64,000 bases of DNA from Flavobacterium rivuli WB 3.3-2 = DSM 21788. Its GTDB lineage: Bacteria > Bacteroidota > Bacteroidia > Flavobacteriales > Flavobacteriaceae. A program made the position numbers and the translations under genes. The stretch is taken from the NCBI RefSeq assembly GCF_000378485.1, contig NZ_KB899967.1, positions 310,001 to 374,000 on the forward strand. The letters run 5' to 3'. The notes under the pieces are model-generated. The model searched no databases, had not been told where the DNA came from, and saw only the letters and a program-made list of their open reading frames with translations. Shown one piece after another: positions 23,920-35,900 of this stretch; position 1 is the first letter of the stretch; each line of letters opens with the position of its first letter.

Positions 23920-26900
23920 TTAGAAAACTATCCTTTTGCTCACTTTACCTTTTACAGTGTTAATCTCTACAATAAGTACTTCCTGCGCTACCTGCAAGCT
24001 GTTTATAGCCGTTTTAGTTGCGTTTATCTTGTCATTGCTGTAAAGTTTCCTGCCTCTTATATCATAAATAGTTACACCGGTCATTTCTGCTGTGCCACTG
24101 TTTATGTTTATAGTATTGCCCTGTTTGTAAACTATTACACTGTTAGGGTCAAGCTGTGGTGTTTTTGTACCAAGGGCATCTGTAGTATATACTATTTCAA
24201 ACCTGTCGTTAAACGTTCCTGCTTCACTGGTAAAGGTATAGCCGCTTTCGCCAAGGTCATGGTATACACCTAAAAGGTTATCTTTTAAGTATATGTCCTG
24301 CCCTTGCTCAAACAGTCCGTCTTTATGGTCTATGCTTACGGTAAATTCTCCCGTAGTAACAGCCTTAAAGCCCATTGGCACTATATCGGCAGGGGCAAAT
24401 TCCGGTCTTGCCTGTATAGAAAGCCTTGTGTCTTCTGCAAGAGAGTAGAAGGTTACATTACCACCATCGCTAAACTGGCGGCCATCATAACCATAATCTA
24501 ACCCAAGGGTTGCATTATCCATATAGGCTACTGCCACCTGGCTAAAGCCCTGCAATCCGTCTGTTAGGTTTAACCAGTAACGTGATGTTGTGGTTTCCCC
24601 TGTCCTAAAGAATGCCTGTGTAGCACCCGGAGACGGCCTCCTCATGGCATTGGTAAACGTAATGTTAGAACCTGTAGGGTTAGTCGCTGTTTTTACAAAG
24701 AAGCCCTGCCCCTGAGATATTAACCATGAACTCACGTTATCAGACGGGAAAAACACTGCCTGCTCTGCCCCACCGCCTTCGGAAGGGTTAGCTGCAAAAC
24801 CTGAGTTTGATGTGTAAGCAGCAAGGGTTAACGTTGCATAAGACGATGCGCTTGCATTGTTCCTTTTTCTCCAGAAGTAAAGTCCCGATGAGCCATTCAT
24901 AACCCCTGCATTGGCAGTAAAGAAATCTTCAACGCTTATTGGCGACGGGTAAGGGTTACCCACTGCCGTAAACATTGTGCCCTGTACAGATGCCGGGATG
25001 GTTACCGTACCATTGTTTGGTGTTCCTGTAAAGGTACCTGTAAAGGCAATTGGGGTTATACCATTATAATAATCTGCGCCAACTGCTGCATTGGTATCCG
25101 GCATACGTATAAGGTAGCTTTTTGCAGGGGTAAAGGTTGTAGTACCCGGTACGGCTAAGTAATAATTGGCATCGCCACTAAAGCCGTATTCATAAAAGCG
25201 CGTTGCAACTGTTAATTGAGAAAAGTTGCTAAGGGTTTGTGTGCCACTTACCGGAGACGACCATAAAGTATAATCATACCTGTAAAGTGCATTACCCACT
25301 TTTACAGCACTTACAGAGCCGGTATTTGTATTTGCCGTAACATCTGTTCCCTGTATAAGGGCTGCGTTGTTTTGAACGGTAACCGTTGCACCTGTGGTAG
25401 TAAGGGTATTTTGCACACTAAGTGTTGCACCTGTGTTTACCACTAACGTTGCACCCGGAGATACTGTAAGGTTTTTAGCAACAGCTGTTCCTGCAGTAAT
25501 AACCGGCTGGTTAGTCGCTGTACCTACAATTACATTATCTGTAGCGGTTGGTATACGGTTACCACACCAGTTGCCCGGGGTAGTCCATTCTGTACTTACA
25601 GTACCAGTCCACTGCTTATCTCCTATAGTTACAGTTTTTGTAGCTGCAGAAACACAAGAGTTAGAATTTGTAGCAGTTGCAGTATAAGTAGTTGTAGCTA
25701 ACGGCCTGGCATATACATTAGCAGCAGTGCCACCTGTGTAAGCCGTTGTAGCGGCAGCATCAGTATACAAACCTGTACCCGGCGTCCAGCTAATAGCAGA
25801 TGACGACGTTGTACTAAACACTACATTATTTCTTGTACTGTATACGTTAGTAGCAGTACCTGTAAAGGCGTCAACAGCAGCCGCTGTAGTGGAATCTACC
25901 CTGTAAAATATAGTACTTGAAAAAGACGTAGCACTATATGTAGCATTATTCGCTACACTTGAAGCCCCTCCATTATTATTGCTATAGTTTATTTCTATAA
26001 CAAGGCTGCTTGTACCGTTCCATACAAATGGAGTTGAAAAAGCAAAAGTATTTAATCCTGCAACCGGCGTATAGCTCGCTGCCGCCCTTACAGTAGTTAA
26101 ATCAGTCTCCCAGTTAGTTCCTGCTGTAGACGGGAAACTTGTTTTAGAGCTGTTTTTTACTTTCACTACAAGATTATTTAATACAGTACCATCTGTAGCG
26201 CCTAAAGTAAGTGCTATAGCGTTAATAGCCGTATTGGCTGTAAAGCCCAGAGCCGTTAACTCACTTGCAGTATAAAGCCATTGTTGCTTGGTACCGCCAT
26301 AGTAAGTTTGTAAAGGGTTTGGCCCTAAAGCTGTTCCTGTAGTACTTGCCGTTGTTAGTGTTGTTGCCGTACCCGATGTAATTTGTGCATTACTTACAGC
26401 CGTAGCCGACAACGTAACAATTTCTCCATTACATATAGTAGCCGCAACCGGCGCAATAACAGGCGCAGCCGGCAATGCATTTACATTAACTGTTATAGCA
26501 GTTGTATTTATACATCCAGATGCATTTGTTGCAGTAAGGGTGTATACAGTTGCAGCAGCAGGGCTAAATGTAAAACCTGTAGCAGCTGTACCACTTACCC
26601 CCTCTGCAGGAGACCATGAGTATACCGTATAATCGGCAGTATTAGATGTTACGGTAATAACCGATGACGTACTGCCTGCACATACAGCTGTTGAAGCTGC
26701 ACTTAGTGTTAATGCAGGAGCAGGCGTTACTGTAGCAATAACTGCTGTTCTTGCAGTTGTACAACTTGGCGCTGCAGACAGGTTATAGAAGTAGTTGTAT
26801 ATTGTTGATGAACCAAAAACATAACCACCTGTAATTGAACCAAAATTGCCTATTGCATAAGGGAAACTTGCCGTAGACGAATCTCTTACAATACTTGATG

Positions 26901-29900
26901 TACTTGCAGAGGTAGCTATCAACCTGTAGCCCGTACCTGTAGGAACGCTCCATCCCAAAGGAACTGTTACCGCAGTAGTACCCGTTCCTGCCGGAAGCGC
27001 ATAAGCACTTAACGTTTGCAGCACTGTACCAGAACTGTTTTGTAACTGTATAGTTATTGTTCCTGCCGCGCCGTTAGGATATACATTAACCGAGTTTAAT
27101 GTAAATGCAGATGTAGCACTAAATACTAAACCATACCCTGCCGGAACCGACGATGTTGTAACAGCAGGGGCTGTAATACCCGCATTGATTGCTGTTCCTG
27201 TAGCAATTGCCTCTACGTGGTAAGTAGTTGTAGTGCTTATAGATGGCGTAGTAAATGTAGTACCCGTACCTACTGCACTACCTCCTGTTGAGGCAGTATA
27301 CCATTTAAGTGTATTGCCAGACAATCCTGTGGCTGCAAGGCTTACTGTACCTGTACCACAACGGGTAGCAGGTGTAGTGCCCGCAACACCGGCGCTGTAA
27401 ACGCTTATTGTTACAGGGTTAGTATCTGTATACAAACCACTGCCTGTACATGTAGCCCTTAAATAATAAGTCATATTAGCAGTTAGTACCGGTGTAGTAT
27501 ATGTAACACTCGTAGCATCGGCAATTATGCCGGTGCTGTTATACCAGTTAAATGTAATTCCGCTAACGTTTGTAGGGTATCCTGTGGCAGATAATACCGC
27601 TGTTCCTGACGAACATATATTATTAGTATTTGCCGTTGCAATACCCGCTGCCGGTGTACCCGTACATACCGGTGCTTCATCAATTGTTACATTAAAGTCT
27701 ACAGTGGTACCACGTTGTGTAGACGCTGCACATACACTGGTTTGCGATAGTGTTGCGTTTCTTATATTTCTTATCCTTAACCTGTGTGTGCCTAAAGAGG
27801 TACTTGCAGGAATAGCAAGAGATATAGTACCCGACGTATTAGATATTATAGATACCTGCCCTAAAAATTCTCCGGCATCATCAAAATCAAAATCGTTGTT
27901 AATATCTATCCATACACCTACGCCCTGGGTATCACCACCAGATCCTACTGCAATGTTTGCAGTATAAGACAATCCTCTTAGCAGTGTAGCCGTATTACCT
28001 GCACCTGTAAGCAATGCATAATAGTAAGGGCTTGCACCTGTAAGTCCCGGAGAAGCATTAAGTGTTGTACTGCTTATAGCAAATGTATTAACAACATCTA
28101 CACCTGTATTTGCATTTGTTGTACTAAACGAAGGTATACAGTAATTACTGATTGTTACTGCCGTAGATCCTGAGGTTACAGAACATGAACCTGAGGTTAC
28201 AACCAGTTTATAATACAGTGTACCTGCAAAGGCAGACTGTGTTGTTACTACAGATAGCGACGTTGTTGTTGCACCTGTGTAAGTAACGTTTGCCGGTGTA
28301 GCATCGGCAACATTAGTGTAAGTACCGTTTGCACTTGTAGCATACTGCCATTGATAAGTAGCTGCATTTGCAGATACCGCAGCAGTAAGCACGCCTGTAT
28401 TACCTGCCACTATTGTTGCAGCACCAGGCTGGCTTGTAAATGCAGGGTTGTTAATTATTAACTGTGCAGCATCTGTAGTAGCCGGCCCACAAGGCGCCGT
28501 GCCGGTAAGTACTGCCCTGTAGTAATATGTACCTGTAACAGGCGTGGCAGCAGTTGTGGTTACACTAAGGGTTGCTGTAGTAGCCCCCGTATAAGTAACC
28601 CCTGCCGGTGCGGCATTAGCCACGCTGGCCCATGGGCCTGCCTGTGCCGTTGCATATTGCCACTGGTAGGTTAGGCCAGATCCTGTTGCTGTAACACTAA
28701 AGGTTTCTGTACCTCCTGTGGCACAAACTGTTTTATTGCCCGGTTGTACACTAACTGCAACCGCACGGTATGCTGTTAATGTAGCTGGGTTAGAGGTAGC
28801 CGTGCTCGATGTATCATCTGTAAGGTACACACGGTATTTCCACCCGCTATTTGCTGTCGTAACACCAGATAACGAAAGTGTAGCTGTTGCTGTACCCGCA
28901 TAAGTAACACCATTTACTATACCGTTAGTTAGGGGTTGCCAGTTGTTACCGCCCTGGTCTTCCTGCCAGTGGTAACTTAAGTTAGATCCTGTAGCGCTTA
29001 CAGTAAACTGGGCCGTTCCCGGATCTGAACATACGGTTGTGGCAACCGGATGCGAAACAATACCTATTTCGCTTACAGTTAATATAGAACCTGCAGACGT
29101 TACCGGAGCACATGGAGCTGCGCCGCTAACTACCACACGGTATAAATAACCGTTGTGTGAGCTGCTAACATTTGATACAGTTAGTGTAGCACTTGTGGCA
29201 CCACTATACTCTGCACCATTAGTAACGGCTGTATAAGTACCGCCACTATTAATGCTTACTTCCCATTGATACGTAATGCTGGTGCCTGTAGCCGCTACAA
29301 TATATGTAGCTGTGCCACTCGGTGTAACTGCCTGAGACGGTGTTACACTTGTTATGGCAACCGGTGCATTTACTGTTACGGTTGTAGTTTTAGCCGTAGA
29401 ACAGCCACTTGTAGTTACCCTGTATGTAATTGTTGCCGTACCGGCAGCCACGCCTGTAACAAGGCCCGTTGCATTTACGGTAGCTATTGCTGCATCAGAG
29501 CTTGACCATACACCAGCCGGTGTTGCATTTGCAAGCTGCACTGTAGATGGTGCACATATTGTAGCGCCGCCACCTGTAATATCTGCAACTACAGGGTTTG
29601 CAGTAATTGCAAGAGCTGTAGGGCTAATGGCTGTATTAAACACGCCATCTACAGTTATATTTCCGGCTGTAAGGCCTGCAGGAGTAATAGCAGTAATTGT
29701 TGTACCATTTACAACAGTAAACGATGTTGCATTTACCCCGTTAAATTTAACCGCTGTAGCACCTGTTAGAGACCTGCCAGTTATTGTTACGGTTTGCGGG
29801 CCACTTTGCTCACAAACAGCAGCAGGTGTAAAACTTGTAATTGCAGTAGCACTACGTGAAATAGCAACATTATCAAGATACATATTATCTCCCCACTCCG

Positions 29901-32900
29901 AATGGAATTTAAAGGCTATATATACCGTAGCATGTTCTGCCACATCTGTAATAACAACTGTTTTAGCATTCCATTGCGCGGTGCCTGATGCTAAACTGCT
30001 ATCGTACCTTGCATAAAAACTGCCGGCATTTACCCAGGTAGTACCATCAAATGAATACTGAACCTGAACACCCTCATTTAAATATGCACCGGAATTGTAA
30101 GATGTGCTATTTTCATTTCTAAAATCAAATTTAACATCTATACTTGATATGCCTGTTGTACTAAAGGCTTTGGTTATCAGGCGCTCTTCAGATCCTGCAC
30201 CGCCATTTGCACTACTAAATGAATTATACAATACCATATTAGCACCTTCACTTGGAGATGTTGCAGGGCTTGAGCCTGTAGTTACATAAGTAATCTTTGT
30301 AGCTGTTTGAAGGGCTGCAATGGCCGTACTCCAGCATGATGGAATTGTCGTTGTAGCATTAAACCCTTCGGCAAGTGGTAAAGTAGCTGTTCCGCAAAGC
30401 GTTGTAAAAGCGCTACTCGCCCAATCGCTGTAGTTGCCAGACCCACATGAAGAACGTACATAAACAGTGTATGAAGTAGCACTCGCTAACCCTGCGATCG
30501 AAGCTGTAGCTGCCGATACCGTGCCAAATGCTGCACGGCCTGTTGCGCCACTGCCTGCTGCGCCTGCTGTACGCACCTCATACTCATAATTTACTGGAGC
30601 TGTTCCCGTTGCAGGGGCTGTCCAGGTTAATGTTGTTCCTGTTGCTGTAGTACCTGCAGCGGTTATTGCTGTAGGTACAAAACATGTAGATACTGCTATT
30701 ACCCTAAAGGTAAAATCTTCTGCTTCGCCGTAAGAGTCGGCACCACATGCCAAAGGAGTAGTGTAATCATATCCTATACGTACCCTCATTACATAATTAC
30801 CCACAGGTGTACCCGCCGGGATTGTAATACTGCCGGTTATAGGCGAAGTTATATAGTACAGTCCTGATGCATATACTGTTTCATTTGCATCATTAAAATC
30901 TAAGTCACCGTTCCAGTCTATGTATATAGCTGCTCCAACACCTTCATAATCACTATCCGCAAAATCATCGTAAAAACCTATAGAGTAGTTAACAGGTGTA
31001 CCTAAAGACTGTGATACAAATTGTGCTGTATTATTAGTATAAGCACCACTTCCTGAACTTGCGGTTGTACTTGCAATATTGCTATAACCACCAGTTGTAC
31101 TAAAAGATGTTATGTACTGGTAATCCGGATACGTTGTTGTAGGAGTGCAATATCCCGTGTAAAAGCTAACCGATTGCCATGCACTAAATATACCTTCGGC
31201 ACACTTAGACCTTACATATAAATAACTTGTGGTATTTGCCGGTACAGTATAGGCTGTAAGGCTTGTACCTGTTTGAAAAGTACCCGAAGCCGGAGCTGTA
31301 GCCGATGTTGTAACTGCATATTCATACCCTGCAGGGGCTACACCCGTTGCCGGGGCAGACCAGCTTAAATTTGCGCTTGTGGCACCTGCCAATACCGCTG
31401 TTAAGGCTGTTGGCCTTAAACAATCCGGTTGTGCTTCTACCCTAACGTTATCAAAAGCAAGGTCATAATCTCCTTCTGTCCAATTGCCTGTTATTTTAAA
31501 CTTAACAGTTGCACCTGTATAAGCAGCAAGGCTAAACTCTCTTGTTCTCCATCCTGCTACACCATCATTAGCAATAGTTGCAATATCTGTGTATGTAGCA
31601 CCAAAATCTGTAGAGATTGCTACTACAAAATTTCCTGAATTTACTGCAGGAGCACCATAAGGAGTGTCGTAGTTTGCAACTTTATAATCAAAAGCAAACT
31701 GGTAGTTTGCCGGTAATGCGCCTACATTTATAGTAGTAAACAAGCCACCGCTTGAACCTGTAGTGAAAATGTTTTTATAAATATTATTGCCCGGGTTACC
31801 CGTTACTCCTCTTACAGACCCTATTGTCCACCCCGTAGTAGTCCACCCTGTAGGTGTAGTAGACGCAGTAGCAAATGGCTCTGTCCATGGGGCCGTTGTA
31901 ACTGACTGTGTATTTATAGTAAGCGTACTTGTATAAGCACTGTAGCAAGCGCCACTTTGTGCCCTTACCCTTACATAGTAAGTAGTTCCCTGCGTTAAAT
32001 TTGTAATATCTTTAAACAGGTCTGTACCTACGTTAAGTGCCTGGTAGCCGGTTACAAAAGTTGTAAAACCAGTATTTGTGGCAACATCAATTTCGTAAGT
32101 AACACCCGCTGTTGCGCTTGCCGTCCATTGTGCCCTAAAACTGGTTATGCCTACCGCCGGGCTTGTTGCTGCTGCAGGAGTTCCCGGTGCTGCTATAGCA
32201 GGGCACGTTGTTACTGTTGCTGTTAACGGAGCGGTAGTATTATAAACCGGGCCGTAACATGCAGAGTTATTATAGCTGTACACATAATATGTATACTGTG
32301 TTGCTGCAGATAAACCTGTTGCATTAAAAGTAAGGCCTGTGCCCACATAAGCAACTGTACCTGTGCCAAGTGCTGCCCCTACAGTATACGCTGTATAATC
32401 TGCCGGTGCTGTTGCCGTAGCCGGAGACGCATAACGTACTACAAGGTAGTTGCTTGGCGCACTTGCTGCCGCCGTATAAGTACCTGTAAAAGTAGTACTT
32501 GTAATTGCAGATGCCACAAAGTTTGCAGGCTGGTCTGCCGGTAAGGTACATGGGTTAAGGTCGCCATAAGCAAAGTAGCCCTTGTAAGCCGCAGCTGTTA
32601 TTGCTGTAGTTGTAGTTAAAGTTCCTGTAGCAAAAGTAGTTGCAGGAATGATAGGCCCATACTGGCCCGCAGCGGCTGTTGCCTGTACAATTTTATTATT
32701 AGCTGTTATTGCACCATCGCCAATACGCACAAACGCATTGGTAAGGTTTGCTGCGCCTGTAACAGGCAATGCCTCCCATCTGTTTGCAGATAATGTTGTT
32801 ACACCTGTAAGTGGTGTACCACCATTTGCAGTAAATGCTTCGCCTTTAAACACTACTGCACCCGCAGCAGTTGTAGTAGGGTCTATATTTACAGGCAGGT

Positions 32901-35900
32901 AAGATGTTCCTTTACCTACAGGAAATAAAGTAGCCGCAGTATATGTTCCTGTGGCTGTCCTGTTTGCAGCAAATGTCCTGGCAAAAGGCCCGTCTATATA
33001 TGCTGTAGATGAACCTCCTACTAATGTAGCAGTTGCAGTTGCAGTACCTAAAGCTAATAAATTAGTAGCTGTGGTATTTACTTTACCCGCAGTAAGGGTT
33101 AAGGTATTACTTACACTTATTGGCGAAGCTAAAGTTACACCGCCGGCACTTGAATTCTCTATAGTTAATGAATATAAATTAGCCGTTGGCGAAGTTGTAG
33201 CATTACTTAATGTACCATTATTAGTAAATGTCTGGGCAACTGTATTTGCCGCCGTAGTAAGTGTAGAATTCGTGTTACCTATAACTTTTGTTGCCAGTAA
33301 TACGCCAGAATTTATAAAAGTTCCCCCGGCATTCACATTAAGGTTTCCTGCAATATATAAAGCTCCTGAAAGAGTAAGCGTGCTCGAAGCAGCAATTTCT
33401 ACATTTCCATTAGCTGTTAAAAGATATACAGAAGTTACACCTCTGTTAGTACCGGTAGCTCCATTTACTTTAACCGACCCTAAAGACAAATAAGCATTAG
33501 AGGTCCAGTTGTTAATATAAAAGCCACTGGTGTGCCCACCTGCATCGGTTGAAACCCCGTCGCCAAACTGTGTTAAGTGAGAAGGTGAAGCAGCAAGGGA
33601 TGCTGTAGATATCGTACTGTTTGACAAGTATATTGTATAGCCACTTGAAGCACTTGTTGCCGTATGCGGATCTACAAATAACAATGTACCGCCGGATAGC
33701 GTAATTGATGTAGACAACGAATTAAATAATGGCGCGCCTGATGCAACAGAGTTTGCAGCAACACCGGCAGCATTACCATCTATTTTAATAAGGCCCGCAC
33801 TTTGTGTAAATACAGATGTTGCAGCAGTGTGGCTAAGGTTACCATTAATATTTAATGTACCACCTGCAACGGTTAATGTACCTGCATTTGCAAAAGTCCT
33901 GTTACTGCCACCCGCAGCACCTAGTGTTACTGTACCACTGTTTAAAGTAAATACAGATGTGGCTGTGGCATTTGTAATACCACTTGCAGAAGCACCGGTT
34001 ACAGTAATAGCAGCACCATTAACTGTTATTGTACCGCTATTTACTATACTTAATGCCGCAAGAGAGTTAGCAGCAGCAGTAAGTGTACCCCCGGTGTTAA
34101 CTATAAGGCTGCCTATTGTATTAGCGCCATCAAGGGTTACGTTATGCCCGTTTGCAATTGTAGCAGCATCTGCACTGCCGGGTGCATAACCCTTATCCCA
34201 GGTTGTGCCATCGCTCCAGTTACCACTTGCTATAGATGTAAACATTAGCGAAGCATCTGCAGCACCAGAGCCTATGTATTGCGTTTGTGCAAGTTGTGCT
34301 ACGCTTAGTCCTGACCTTGATGCCTGGTAGTTAGGTGCCGTACCTGTGCCGGCCACATGTATACCGGTTACAGCCGCTGCCTGCATAACCCTAAGATTAG
34401 CTACACTGTTAGCCACAAAAAGGTTAGCACCCGTTATTCTTAAAGCCATAGTGCTGCCTGCCGTAGCAAGCCCATTGCCTGCCGTTATTGCCCACGAAGC
34501 ACTTGTACGTTTATCGATACTATAAGCACCATCTAAAACAGATGGCGATATTATACCAAATCCTGCAACATTATTATGCCCTATGGTTATACTACCGCCA
34601 GTAGTAAACTGTGCAGAACCATAAACAGATACAGATCTGTCGTCGGTTCCGGCAGCAAGCGGAAAATATCCCACTCCTGTACCGGCACTTGCAGCAAGGC
34701 CTGTAGTGCTAAACCAACGTGTTAAAGAGCCTGTAGTAATACGTATTTTACCGGCCGTGTAACTTAAAGCACCCGGAGCTGCTGCCGTTGTACCTATGGT
34801 TAGGACGTTAGAACTTATGTCTAAGTCGCCGCTTGTAAGTGTTAGTGTTCCCGGTATAGTCCTTGAAAAAGGAAGTATAAGTACATTTCCTGTTCCTACT
34901 GCCACTGTAAATGACGCTGGCCCGTTTGTAGCCGGAAATAAAGATGCAGGCACCGTAGCCGGCCCCGCAGCATCATACATTAACGTCGTACCTGTACCGT
35001 ATGCCAAACTTAACGATGTGTTAACCGGCGTTGCAGCTGTAGATGATATACGTACAACACCACCCGTATTTATATTAAATAATGATGTTAGCGTACCCGT
35101 TCCACTTAAATTTATACCGCTGTTGTTACTTATACGGTATGTTAACACACCTGTGGGAGCTGCATTATAAAAGCTTACGTTCTGGGTAGATGTGCCATTA
35201 AACAGGAGTATCGGCGTACCTGCCGTATTTCCTGTTGAATGAAATGTACCTCCCGTTTGATTAAAACTTCCACTAACCGCAAATACAAGTGAACCCGCTC
35301 CTGTATTAAGAACCAGGTTACCCGCTGTTTGCACATAATTATTTACTGTAATTGTAGGAGATGTTCCATCTGCAAGCCTTAATTCTCCCGTACCTGTATT
35401 CGCTACTGTAAACGTATTGCCTACTGTAAATGTCGCACCATTTAATTGAACGGCATTTACCTGTGACTGACAGTTCCAGGTAAGGTTTGAAAAAGTTTGT
35501 GAAAAACCTGCTATGGCAGGAGTAGTTGCCACAGTAGTATAGCCACTTATTAACACGGTAGAGCCTGCCTGCCATGTAGCAGTAGGTATAGTACCGGGAA
35601 TAGTTGTATACTTATGGTTGTAAATACCTGTAGATGTAAATATAAGTGTAGTTGCATTACCACTTATTAACGATACACCCGTAGTACCGGCTACCTGACT
35701 TATTGTTGCATTACCACTTATTGTAGTTACAGAACCTGTACCACCGGATAATAAAAATGTATTATTTATTGCCGCTGTTGTAGTAGCAGCTTCTATAGAA
35801 CCTGCTATAGTACCGGTACTACCAGTACCACTATAAGTAATAGATAATGTAGCCGTACCACCATCGCTTACTAACGATGAGCCGGCCTCAACCAGTAATT

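Noticed and set aside
29354..30016. 220-residue plus-strand frame inside the giant gene
   Set aside because: It is antisense to a continuous 4463-codon frame, is Val/Ala/Pro-rich as expected from the complement of Thr/Ala/Gly codons, and has no start signals. The same holds for the other plus-strand frames between 24.3 and 40.4 kb.
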